From Phytohabitans flavus (lineage in GTDB: Bacteria > Actinomycetota > Actinomycetes > Mycobacteriales > Micromonosporaceae): DNA of 64,000 nucleotides. The DNA is taken from assembly GCF_011764545.1 (NCBI RefSeq), contig NZ_AP022870.1, forward strand, positions 8,066,001 to 8,130,000, in the 5' to 3' direction. Within the stretch, counting starts at the first letter, position 1. Every line of letters begins with the position of its first letter. The position numbers and the translations under genes are program-made. Shown piece after piece: positions 28,451-37,802 of this stretch. A model generated the notes under the pieces. That model worked only from the letters and a program-made list of their open reading frames with translations. It was not told where the DNA came from and made no database searches.

Positions 28451-31400
28451 CTAGCGAGCGCGGGCGCGATCGAGGACCTCCTCGGTCGTCAGCGGGCTCT
28501 TCGGGTGGTGGCTGAGGCACAGCGGCGTTCGCACCTTTTGCGGTGCCTCACCCTCGGCCGCGACGTAGAACTCGCCGGTGCTCAGCCGCGAGACGTCGGG
28601 GACGTCACCGCCCTTCGCCTTCGCCATCTCCCGCGCGGCTTCGATCTGGATCGGGCTGTTCAGCAGGCCGTAGAACTGCGTGGCCGCGTTGCCCGGGATG
28701 CGGTTGTGCAGTCCTTTCGGCGCCTGGGTGGCGAAAACCAGCCCGAGACCGTACTTGCGTGCCTGCGAGGCCAGGGCAAGGGTGCTCTGTGTGCAGGCCG
28801 TCATTGTTCCCGACGGAGCGAGTGTCTGGGCCTCGTCCATCACGAACAGGCCGAGCAGCGGCCGATCCCCGGCGGGGTTCTTTTTGATGTACGCGAAGAG
28901 GGCCATCTCCAGTTGGTTGACGAAGCTCTGGCGCATGTCGTCGGAGGGCAGGCCGACCAGGCTGATCACGGAGATACGCGCCCGCTTTCCAGCGGACGGT
29001 GTCAGCAGGATGGCCGGGTCCAACGGTGTGCCGTCGCCGCCGAACATCGGGTCGTTGTCAATTGACGCCGTGAGCGTCTGGGCCAAGCCGCTGGCAATCT
29101 TGTCGGCTTCCTCGAGCCCGCTGACCCCGTCCGGCAGATCGGCAAGCGTCTCGATCAGACCCCGCAACGTGCTACCGCCGCGCCGACCGTAGTGGTCCAC
29201 CGCGCGTCGCAGGACGGCGAGGCCGAGGTGCGCCTTTGCGGCCCGACTGTCCAGCCGCGCCCGCGGGGTCAGCGCGGCGACCGCCGAGTCGACGGCCTCG
29301 TTGAACTCGTCCGGGTCGTCGAGCACGCTCTTGAAGTCTGGCAACGGCTGGAAACTCAGCGGTCGTCCAGTTTCCCGCCTCGGCGTCCACACCACGACCT
29401 CGGTGCCGGCGATGTAGCCGGCGGCTTTCTCCGCGTCGCCGCCGCTCCATGCCTTCGGCGGCGACGGCCAGGGGTCGCCGAGCCGGGCCAGGTCGTTGTT
29501 CGGGTCCAGCACGATGGCGGACACGCCTTGGAGCGCGCATTCCTCGACCAGGCGCCGTATCAGCACCGTCTTGCCCGAGCCCGAGCCGGCGAAGATCGCG
29601 ACGTGCTTGCGCAATGACTCGAGGGCCAAGCGGACCGGCACGCCGGTTGTGTAGTCGTGGCCAACCGTCAGCGTCGGCACCGTTTGCTGTGACTCGCCCG
29701 TCGTCTGCCGCAAGGGGGTCGGCTCTTTCGACGACGCTTCTGTCCGCTGCTCGTACGGCGCACTCGTCGGCTCGGCCGCCTTCGATGGCGTCGACGCTCC
29801 CGACTGAACCGCCATGGCCTGGCGGAAGATCTGGATTTCGCTGGCTGGTTGCCGCTGCATCAGCCACGCGGGGAGGTCGACGGCCGCCTCGTCGAGCATG
29901 ACCTTGAGCGCGGCCAAAGCGCGGAGATCAGACTCTTCGAAAGCCAGCGTCGTCGTGTTCTTGGACTTGAGCTCCTCGATGAGGCTTGATGTCTTGGCGC
30001 CGGTCCACGCGCCATTGCGCAGGAAGTAGAGCCTGCGCTTCGGTACCTGATACTCGACACCCGCCGCCGTGACCGCTCGCTTGATGCGGTGCAGCGCGGC
30101 CACACCATGATGCCTCGCGCTGATCGCCCGGAAGGACCAGTGCGCCTGGTCCTCGGTGCCCTCGTTGAGCGTGCGCCGAAGCCTTGCGTGGAGTGCGGGT
30201 TTGGCGCTCGGCGGACCATCCTGGTTAAAAGTCTCGTCGGTCCCTCCTTGTTCGATGATCCACGCCGTGAGCCCAGCCGAGAGCAGGCCCGGAACGACGG
30301 AGTCTTCGCGGTCCGGGTCGAGCGGTGTCACGACGTCCGCTTCGTCCTTCAGTTCGCTGAAGCGTTCGTCAAACTGCTTGGTTACGTCGTCCGTGATGCT
30401 TGTGGGGACGAGTGCTGCCGCGCTCGGCTCGCTGCTTGGTGGTTCGCCCAGGTGCTTGAGTTCTCGGACCTGGTTGTTCAGCAGGCAGTCGCGGACGTGT
30501 GCGTCGATCTCGATGAGCAACTGCCGGGGGTGAACTTGGCGGCGGTGTCGAACGCCTCGGGACGGATCGGCCACGACGGGTAAGGCGGTGAGAACCGGAC
30601 CAGCCGGAAGCTGTGGGCGAACCGCTTCTCGATAAGGCTCCGGGCGATGGCCGGGTCCCGGATCGTCAGCAACTCCTCAGGTTCTCGGAAGCGGTCGCGT
30701 ACGGTGTCGGTCGCTCTGTTCTTGATGAGCATCCACGATGGCGGAATGCAAGCCACGAGGGTGAGTGTCCTGCGGGTGTCCTGGCGCAGTGCCATCAAGC
30801 CATGCGCGATCTGTTCGAGGACCAACATCTGCGCCCAGTCGTCGGTGTTGGCCGGTTCGGGCTGCTGGCCGTCCTGCGACGCCACTGACGACTGTGAGAT
30901 CAACGTGTCGATCTGGTCGACCGCAATCACGGTGGGGCCGGTCAGTGCGAGCAGCTTGGACAGCTCGCGCACAATCTCCTGCGCGGTGCGCGGCTTTCGC
31001 CGCATGCGCCACTGGGCACGCTCCCCGGGCTCGGCCTCCGGCTCCGAGCTGAAGTAGTTCTCGGCGAGGTCGCGATGCGCGACGTTATCCGAGGCGGAAA
31101 GTGCGAGCGCGCGGGCGGTGTCGTCGCACTCGCGCGCGACCAGCCGGTCGTAGTCGCCTAGGCCGAGGAGGAAGGCGTCCAGCGCGGCTGGGGTCAGCTC
31201 GGTTTCGCCCATTACAGCCCGCCGCGCAGATCGAGGCGCGCCGACGACCGACGAAAGCCGCCGTAGGAACAATCGCAGCTGGGTATCGCTACCCGGTACG
31301 GCACGAAAGAGGCCTTCCAGCATTGAGGCCAGGACGCTGTCCCAGAATCCCTTGGCGTCGAGCAGGCTAACCAGGAAGAAGTAGCCGCCCTGGTCCTGAA

Positions 31401-31641
31401 TCTGTTGACGAACCCATCCGAGCAGGTGGGTCTTACCCGAACCGCGTCGACCCTTCAATATCAGGCCGAGCGGGCTGGCGTCCTTACTCGCTTTCGCGTC
31501 GGCCATGCCCGCGAGGACGTCGTTGACCACGCCTTGGTGCAGCCCTTCGACATGGAACGGCGACGGGCGCCAGACGTCATCGGGTACCGGTGCCCAGTCG
31601 AACCTGAGTGCCGCCAGTGCTTTGCGTTCGTCTTCGTTCAT
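28451..31641 (-). CDS. Giant two-part ATPase: AAA-like plus HerA translocase (frameshift near 30528)
   Basis: After adding one base in the G run at 30526-30530, two overlapping frames join into one protein of about 1,063 residues (AKFTP then RQLLIEID). The first part is a P-loop ATPase: Walker A LKGRRGSGKTHLL near residue 61 and Walker B IAVDQIDTL. The second part is a HerA/FtsK-like DNA translocase: Walker A FAGSGSGKTVLIRR, Walker B LFVMDEAQTLAP and the sensor region FATQAPKG. It starts at ATG 31641, overlapping the previous gene by four bases. HerA proteins form hexameric rings that pump DNA and usually serve a nuclease; here the DUF559-type protein two genes upstream is the obvious partner. 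If the frame break is genuine, these would be two polypeptides. Confidence 0.75.
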
Positions 31642-32300
31642 CGCGTTCCGATGGCAATCAGGTGCGTGTCCTGCCCGCCGACCCGCACGGCGATGCGGCG
31701 GTCCTCGTCGGTGAGCGTCTTCTGGTTGGATTCGGGCATCATTTCCACGTCTTCCGCCTGGCTCAGCAACCGGAATGCCTCGTCGAGCGCTTCGCCGGGC
31801 ACGTCGCCAAGTTTTCCGCGAACGTCTGCGTGCTTGAGCCAGGCACCGGGATGTGGTGCCAGCGAGTCGTAGACCTTGCGAATCCGCATGTCGAGGTCGT
31901 CGTCATCGGGTATCGGGGCCGCGACCTCAAGGTCGTCATCGGGTACCGAGGCGGCGCGGGAGAACATCTCCCCAAATGTCTGATAAGCGTCGGCCTTAAG
32001 CACCCGTTCCCTGAGGTTGTCGTGCAACGCCCTCAGCGCCGCGCCCAAGGTCTTGGCCTTTGGACTGTCGAAGTTCAGTTCCTGGTGCACCCGCTTCCAG
32101 CCCTTGTCGTCCAGCACGTGCACGAAGGGTCGGCCTACCTTCTCGCTCTTGACGTAGCCGGCGTTGTTGAGCTTTATGCGGCTTGCACCGGTCAACGATA
32201 TCCCGTAGCGCTCTTTCAACTCCGGGTTGGAAATCTCCCGCGCCTCTGCCATCAAGACGATTAGCAGCGCGCTTTCCAAGGGGGTGAGCTCGTTAGCCAC
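31638..32300 (-). CDS. Winged-helix-like small protein
   Basis: This 220-residue protein has no confident family. The N-terminal 75 residues (LTPLESALLIVLMAEA, then NPELKERYGISL and ASRIKLNNAGYV) look like a winged helix-turn-helix. The middle is acidic (DDDLEVAAP, DDDDLDM). The C-terminal part is helical. GTG 32300 overlaps the nuclease gene by eight bases, and its stop overlaps the ATPase start (ATGA), so it is translated inside the operon. It may be an adaptor or DNA-binding subunit between nuclease and translocase. That is inference only. Confidence 0.65.
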   Translation of the reverse strand: MANELTPLESALLIVLMAEAREISNPELKERYGISLTGASRIKLNNAGYVKSEKVGRPFVHVLDDKGWKRVHQELNFDSPKAKTLGAALRALHDNLRERVLKADAYQTFGEMFSRAASVPDDDLEVAAPIPDDDDLDMRIRKVYDSLAPHPGAWLKHADVRGKLGDVPGEALDEAFRLLSQAEDVEMMPESNQKTLTDEDRRIAVRVGGQDTHLIAIGTR

Positions 32301-33363
32301 TATGCGGTCCCTTCGCCATGTCGTGCCTTCGTGCCCGAATGAGGTGTTCGATCTGCGCCGCTATCGCCTGAACGTCGTGCATCACTCGCGCGTTGGTGAA
32401 CCTGAGAACGGCGTAGCCGTCCAGCTGCAACTGCACGTCGCGGACCCGATCGGAGTCGTACTGCGCGGGCCGGCAATGCTCCAGCCCGTCCAACTCCACC
32501 ACCACACGCTCGGCGGGCCATAGCAGGTCGGGCCGAATCGGGCTCCGCAGTAACGTCGGCTGATACGTCCCGTTCCAGATCCGGCCGTACGCCCACTTCT
32601 GTCGCGCCAGTACCGCCTCGAGCGCGGCCTCGACGCCGCTGCGCGGATGCGGCCGCCCAGGAATGGTCGCGACCCTGCCCGGGTTTGCCCGCGTCGACGC
32701 CAGATCGGCCTCATGCGGGACCGGCGTCATGCACACGGTGCCAAGGCGCTCGGGGTCGGGTGATTCGGCGCCGGTGAGCCACACGCCCAGGTGCCCACGA
32801 TCGGCTAGCCACTCCGAGGCTGCTACCACGATGTTGTTGGCCGGCGTCTGTCCGGGCTTCGTCTCGGTAGATATAGCCAGCACCAACCGGTCGCGCTGGA
32901 ATCCCGTCGCGACGATGCGGGCAAGCCCCGCGATCCGTACCTCGGGCCGCAGCCGCGCGCGCGAAGGTCGGCCGGTCAGCGCGCGTTCCGCCAGGTCAGC
33001 CAGGAACACGCTGGCATAACCCGCAGCGCGCGCCCGTTCGGTCGCGACGGCTCGGATCGCGGTCAGCGCGGCGCCTTGCGAACCGTCGAGCTCATCCACC
33101 TCGGGAAGCCATCCGGGGAGAAGCTGCCGGGCGACCACGTCAAGGGCATCGAGCACCTCGCCCACAAAAGCAGCCACCGAGCCATCCGCCGACGGCGCCA
33201 CCACGATGGCCGCTGGGAGATCGCCGAATCGAGCGACAGCCGCGGCGACACCTCCGGCCGAGACGCCCGAGATGTGGACCACTCGATCGAACGGAATCCT
33301 GGCCAGTTGGTGGTGCCAGGCGGCCTCGCCATCGCGCTGTACCGTGATCGCGTCTCCCATCAC
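32293..33363 (-). CDS. DUF559-type PD-(D/E)XK nuclease with long N-terminal region
   Basis: The last 90 residues form a DUF559/Vsr-like endonuclease domain: RPDLLWPAERVVVELDG carries Asp279, Glu290 and Asp292 in the PD-(D/E)XK layout, followed by the paired strand YAVLRFTNARVM. The 240 residues before it are unrecognised, with several strand-helix units and an SxETKPGQ-like turn at 165-172. ATG 33363 overlaps the STAND gene stop by four bases. The product is probably a DNA-cleaving subunit that works with the HerA-type ATPase encoded two genes later. Free DUF559 proteins are usually shorter, so the long N-terminal region is notable. Confidence 0.75.
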   Translation of the reverse strand: MMGDAITVQRDGEAAWHHQLARIPFDRVVHISGVSAGGVAAAVARFGDLPAAIVVAPSADGSVAAFVGEVLDALDVVARQLLPGWLPEVDELDGSQGAALTAIRAVATERARAAGYASVFLADLAERALTGRPSRARLRPEVRIAGLARIVATGFQRDRLVLAISTETKPGQTPANNIVVAASEWLADRGHLGVWLTGAESPDPERLGTVCMTPVPHEADLASTRANPGRVATIPGRPHPRSGVEAALEAVLARQKWAYGRIWNGTYQPTLLRSPIRPDLLWPAERVVVELDGLEHCRPAQYDSDRVRDVQLQLDGYAVLRFTNARVMHDVQAIAAQIEHLIRARRHDMAKGPHSG

Positions 33364-35522
33364 GCCTCAAGCGGCCTATGGGGAAAGCCGTCCGCGTCGA
33401 GACCGTGCGCACGGAGATGGTTGATGAGCGTGCGATCGACGTCCTCGGTGGCGTTGAGCAATGCCACGAACCGCTCGGCGGCCTGGAAGGTGCCCGCATC
33501 GACTTCGCGCCTGAGCTCGGCCTCGCTTCGTAGATCGAACAGCAGCGTGGTGAGCTGCCGGGCCGCCGCGTCGTCTCCGCTGCCGATCCGGCGTCGCAAG
33601 TAGGCAAGCTGTGCCTGGATGGCGGCGCCGTCAACGGTCGTGTCCGAGGCGAGGAGCTTGGCCAGTTGGCGAGAGGCAGCCTCGTCACCGGCATCGGCTC
33701 GCTGCTGAAGCGCATCTACCCGGCTGTGCGTCGCCAGCAGTTCGGCCAGGGAATTGGCGGCCGGTTGCTTGCCCCGATCGGCCCGCTCACGCAGTTCATC
33801 GACCGCTCCACGGTCTGCCAGCAGCGCGGCGAGGTCCTCCTCGGCGAGCAGGCTGCCAGCGTCGGCTCTCGCCCGCAAGGCGTCGGCTTCGCCGCCGTCG
33901 ACAAACATCTCGGCTAGGCGCCGGCCCGCCTCGGGATCGTCATCCGCAGAGGCGGCGCGCATTTCGTCGATACGCTGGGCAAGCATGACGATGTGGTCAA
34001 GCCGGTCGGCGGCTGATCGATCATCCGGAATCTGCCGCAGGTGGCGTCGCAGCAAGTCGACTGCCTCCCGCTCGCGCCCACTCCGGAAAAGCACACCGGC
34101 GAGCTCGACAGCTCCTCCGCCATGCAGGTCGAGGAGCCGGCGCAACGCCTCTTCCTCGTGGCAATAGCGCATCCGTGCGTTTGCCGCGGCGGCGAGACGA
34201 CGGAGGTCCTCAGCATCCTCAGCGGTGGAGATCAGCGTCTCCCACGCACTGCGCGGAGGGCACTCGGTACGCCGGATGTGCTGGGCCACGTAGTCGGCGA
34301 CGACGTAGCCGGCCAGCAACCCGGCCTCGCCGTCGTCGACCGGTGTCAGAGCGGACACCGCACCGTGGAGCTCCTGCCCGCCGAACGCCAAGGCATCCGC
34401 CAGCCAATGCCGCGGCCGGTTGACGCGCTGCGACGAAGTCAAATAGCCCCCGATCGCCGAGTCGAACGCGTCCTGGGCGATCGGCGACAGGACCCCGAGC
34501 CGCCGCGCGTCGGCGGCAAAGCTGATGACGGCTTTGGCGTAGGGATCCGGCGCCTGTTCCCATCGGTGCAGCAGGTCGGGTCCAGCGGCCAGCACCTGAG
34601 TGAGCCCGGCATCTTTGACATCGAGCGCGAGCCGGATCCGCGTGTCGGTCTCCGCGACGCGCTCGGCCTCCGCCTGCTCCGGCCCCGACAGTACGTCCGG
34701 AACGCTCACGACCTCGGCGAGTTCAAGGAGGCGGCGATCGTTCTCGACTTCCGCGGGTGCGCCGAGGCCGCGTGGCGTCTTCCTCTTCAGGTAGTCATCG
34801 GGCCACAGGGTCGCGACCACAATCGCGGGAAACTGGAGCAGCCGTATGACGTGCTCTTTGGTCAGCCGAGGGTCGGCACCGAAGAAGCGGTGCATCTCGT
34901 CGAGCCAGACGATGATCTTTTGCCGTGGGGCATCTAGCAGTTCGACGATTTCACCGGTGCCGGCCGGTTGAACAACTGGCCAGTTCGGAGCGACCATACG
35001 AACGGCTTCATACAGCGATCTTGTCTTCCCCGAGGATGATCGGCCGACCAGGAGGACGAAGCAACCCCGCACGATCCCGGCTGAGATGCGTTTCCGCAGG
35101 TCGTCGTCGAAGTCACGACCCACGTACTCGGGCAGGTCTCCGATGCTTTCCTCGGCGGTGATCGCCGCGTGGATCCCCAACTGGCGGGGCGAAACCTCGT
35201 CAAAGCGCGGTATCGGGCTGGGCGGCTGTGTCTCGGCGAGCCGATTCCAGGCATCCTGCCAAGTCGCCCGGTCGGCCTGAGGCACGTCGAGGACCTTGAG
35301 CAGGCACGAAAGCACCTCCTTCGCCGGGCGCCTGCCGTTCATCACCGGGCTCACCGTCGCCGGCGGGAGGTCGCGGGGAAGGTTGAGACGTCTGGCCTGC
35401 TGCTGAATCTTGGTGAGCGAAATGCCTCGATCAACTTTCAGTCGATTGAGGAGCTTTCCGAACGCCGCCCAGTCCTGGGCATCCGCAAGATCGGCAGCAC
35501 TGACGATTGTCAGGTAGCTCAA
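33360..35522 (-). CDS. STAND-like ATPase with helix-turn-helix and five degenerate repeats
   Basis: This 720-residue protein is first in its operon. The N-terminal 90 residues look like a Cro/C1-type helix-turn-helix (KIQQQARRLNLPRDLPPATV). A P-loop domain follows with Walker A GRSSSGKT (160-167) and Walker B IIVWLDEMHRFF (near 203-214). The C-terminal third has about five repeats of 28-33 residues built on LRxRADAG...AAxxLAxLL, as in actinobacterial sensor proteins. Such STAND-like proteins often sense infection. The TTG at 35522 is the earliest start in frame but has a poorly spaced ribosome site, so the true start is uncertain by some residues. It is divergent from the nucleosidase gene. 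Confidence 0.75.
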   Translation of the reverse strand: MSYLTIVSAADLADAQDWAAFGKLLNRLKVDRGISLTKIQQQARRLNLPRDLPPATVSPVMNGRRPAKEVLSCLLKVLDVPQADRATWQDAWNRLAETQPPSPIPRFDEVSPRQLGIHAAITAEESIGDLPEYVGRDFDDDLRKRISAGIVRGCFVLLVGRSSSGKTRSLYEAVRMVAPNWPVVQPAGTGEIVELLDAPRQKIIVWLDEMHRFFGADPRLTKEHVIRLLQFPAIVVATLWPDDYLKRKTPRGLGAPAEVENDRRLLELAEVVSVPDVLSGPEQAEAERVAETDTRIRLALDVKDAGLTQVLAAGPDLLHRWEQAPDPYAKAVISFAADARRLGVLSPIAQDAFDSAIGGYLTSSQRVNRPRHWLADALAFGGQELHGAVSALTPVDDGEAGLLAGYVVADYVAQHIRRTECPPRSAWETLISTAEDAEDLRRLAAAANARMRYCHEEEALRRLLDLHGGGAVELAGVLFRSGREREAVDLLRRHLRQIPDDRSAADRLDHIVMLAQRIDEMRAASADDDPEAGRRLAEMFVDGGEADALRARADAGSLLAEEDLAALLADRGAVDELRERADRGKQPAANSLAELLATHSRVDALQQRADAGDEAASRQLAKLLASDTTVDGAAIQAQLAYLRRRIGSGDDAAARQLTTLLFDLRSEAELRREVDAGTFQAAERFVALLNATEDVDRTLINHLRAHGLDADGFPHRPLEA

Positions 35523-35703
35523 CCCCCTTGCGCACGCCTCGATGCCGTTCGACGGATGACATCGAAGATTCGGGAACAGCCTACGAACGGCCTATCCGGA
35601 AAGCCATCCATAGAGTTGAGCGCCAGGATCACCCGAACGGACCCCTTCGAGGTCGTGCGGGATCGTTCCACAACCTCGACCGAATCACGTTTGCGCTGCT
35701 CAC

Positions 35704-37110
35704 ATGGGTCCTATCCGCGAAAAGGTCCGCGAAACCTCAGGGGTCCCAATGGGCAACTGGCTCACAATCATGCGTACATTCGACACGGAACGGTGGGGTT
35801 GGAGCAGCTTCGGCGGCATGGGCACAAATTTATGGGAACTGCGGATTGGGCGGGGGGTTCGCCCGTTCCGGCGCGTTCCTGGCACCGAATATGAGTCGGC
35901 GACTCAGCAGGAGGCTGCCGCTCTACACTCCGCCCGCGACAGCGTAGTGAATCACTACGGCGGAAGCCTGGACCGCGTCGATGTGCTGGTGGTTGCGGCA
36001 TTGCCAGAGGAGTTCGACGCGGCCAAGGCGGCTGGCCTGGCGACTGCTCCGGCGGGTCCGGGAGTGACTCGGTGGGAGGAGCGCGACCTGGACGGCGTCC
36101 CACCGTTCCTTTGGGGCGAGTACCGCGTCGATGGGCAGGCTCGATTCACCATGGCGTTGGCCCGACCGACGCAGATGGGTGGTCGGGCTACAGGACCATT
36201 CGCTGCGTCGCTGGTCGATCGGCTGCGCCCGGCGTTGCTGGCCATGTGCGGCGTCTGCGCCGGTAACCCCGCAGACACGGCGCTGGGTGACGTCGTGGTC
36301 GGTGAACCCGTCTATGAATGGGACGAGGGCAGGCAGTCGGCCACCGGGTTCGAGGGCGATCACCGGCAATTCCGGCTGGAGTCCCGCTGGCTGCGCGCCA
36401 CGCAGGACCTCGACCCGAGCAGTTTGGCCAGCTACGGCGACGCCAGCGAGGACGAAGCCTTGCTCTGGTTTCTCGAACAGCTACACCGTGGGCAGCAACC
36501 ACGCAGTCACCCTGCGCGCGACGCCTACTTCCCAAGCGGAACCTGGCAGCGGCGCCTAGCGCAGCTTGAGGAGCAAGGTCTGATCCGGCGCGAGCCGACC
36601 GGTGAGGCCGCTTTGACCAGCGAGGGGTCCGGCCTCGTGCAGCGACGGCTCTACGACGACGTCGAGGGGCCGCAGCAGCTTCCATTTCGCGTGCTCGCCG
36701 CCCCCATGGCCAGCGGCAGCGCTGTCATCGCCGACCCCGACGTCTGGGGCCGGCTGAAGGCGATGGGCACGCGGAACATCACCGCCGTCGAGATGGAGGC
36801 CGCTACCATCGCGACCGTCGCCCATGATCGGGGACTTGCCTGGTTTGTTGCCAAGGGTGTGATGGACCACGCTGACACCAGGAGAGACGACCGCTATAGG
36901 CAGTTCGCCGCCCGCGCCTCAGCGCAAGTCATGTTCGCCTTGCTGGAACGCCTCGTGGCAAAGACAGACGCTGGTACGCAACGCATGACCGAGATGGTTG
37001 GAACGGCCGGGATCTCCAGTGAGCCTGGTCGCGGACGCGCAGGCGCTTCCCGTGCGGCGGTGGTGCAGCGGGCGACGACTGGATCGTGCGGGAAAGCCGG
37101 GCGTCGATAG
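35704..37110 (+). CDS. PNP/UDP-phosphorylase-fold nucleosidase
   Basis: This protein carries an MTA/SAH-nucleosidase-like domain of the PNP_UDP fold, which breaks N-glycosidic bonds of nucleosides or nucleotides. The domain runs from VDVLVVAALPEEFDAA (near residue 92). It holds an MCGVCAGNP loop for phosphate or ribose, the Glu of VEMEAATIA (near 364) and the catalytic Asp of KGVMDHAD (near 388). A winged-helix-like insert (LAQLEEQGLIRREPTGEAAL) sits within it. About 90 extra residues precede the domain and the start (ATG 35704) is uncertain. The gene is divergent from the STAND operon with a 181-bp shared upstream region. In several known defence systems this fold destroys nucleotides as a suicide effector. 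Confidence 0.75.
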   Translation: MGPIREKVRETSGVPMGNWLTIMRTFDTERWGWSSFGGMGTNLWELRIGRGVRPFRRVPGTEYESATQQEAAALHSARDSVVNHYGGSLDRVDVLVVAALPEEFDAAKAAGLATAPAGPGVTRWEERDLDGVPPFLWGEYRVDGQARFTMALARPTQMGGRATGPFAASLVDRLRPALLAMCGVCAGNPADTALGDVVVGEPVYEWDEGRQSATGFEGDHRQFRLESRWLRATQDLDPSSLASYGDASEDEALLWFLEQLHRGQQPRSHPARDAYFPSGTWQRRLAQLEEQGLIRREPTGEAALTSEGSGLVQRRLYDDVEGPQQLPFRVLAAPMASGSAVIADPDVWGRLKAMGTRNITAVEMEAATIATVAHDRGLAWFVAKGVMDHADTRRDDRYRQFAARASAQVMFALLERLVAKTDAGTQRMTEMVGTAGISSEPGRGRAGASRAAVVQRATTGSCGKAGRR

Positions 37111-37265
37111 GCACGGTCACCACCCGGCTGGGCCTGGAGGACGAAGTCTTCCAGGCCCCGGGGCCGTCGCTCTGCTGGGTGGTGACCCCCAATCCTGACG
37201 CCAGCGGCTACGTGGCCAGCTGTGCTGGCCTCGCCGACGGAATGTGTGAGTCGTTCGTCGGCTGA
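37019..37265 (+). CDS. Small hypothetical protein (frameshift near 37071)
   Basis: A short coding region is visible only when one extra G in GGG at 37070-37072 is ignored. It then reads from GTG 37019 (VSLVADAQALPVRRWCSG) into DDWIVRESRASIGTVTT and ends CESFVG at TGA 37263-37265, about 81 residues. Third-position GC is normal on both sides of the break. It overlaps the 3' end of the nucleosidase frame. I recognise no family. It may be a small partner of the nucleosidase. Confidence 0.45.
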
Positions 37266-37554
37266 GCCGGGCCCAGCACACGACGGCTAGTTGGAGCCGC
37301 CCAGTCGGAGTTCGACACGCCAAGCGGCCTGCGTGAGGTTCATCGAAGAGCGATGAGTTTGCAGGTGTGCTCGGATGTGGCCGCAAGGGAGATCGGTGCC
37401 GGCCGGTGGCCGTCGGTGACGATCAGCGCCGCGCAAGATCATGGCGTGCCGTGCGATCGGTTCGTGCTGCGCCGGTCGCCGTCGGGACGGTTGGTTGCTG
37501 TCGGCGCTCCCCAACGGCCAACGTAGTCCGTTGACGGGTACCCTGGGGAGCCGC

Positions 37555-37600
37555 GCCCTCGTAGCTCAGGGGATAGAGCATCGGTTTCCTAAACCGTTGC
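37555..37600 (+). tRNA. Truncated tRNA-Arg(CCT), 5' part only
   Basis: Bases from 37555 match the 5' part of a tRNA-Arg: acceptor strand GCCCTCG, D-arm GCTC-AGGGGATA-GAGC, and an anticodon arm with loop TTCCTAA (anticodon CCT). After the anticodon stem the sequence no longer fits a tRNA: there is no T-arm and no 3' acceptor strand. An integrase lies 200 bases downstream, so this is most likely one end of an integrated element (attachment site) with the tRNA cut within or near its anticodon arm. A working tRNA is not encoded here. Confidence 0.75.
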
Positions 37601-37802
37601 TGCCGGTGGCGGCTTGTGCCCGTGACCTGCGGTTTCTCTCCGGCTTGCCCCGCCGATCGGGCGATATGTGCGCGGTGTGTGCTCGCCGGTCGGCGGTCGG
37701 GTCGGATTCCCCGGATGTGGCCGCGGCGGCCCCGTCGCCGGTGCGATGATCGTGGCGAACCGGGCCCGGCGATCATGCCGCTGGGCCGGCGTCCATGCGG
37801 GG

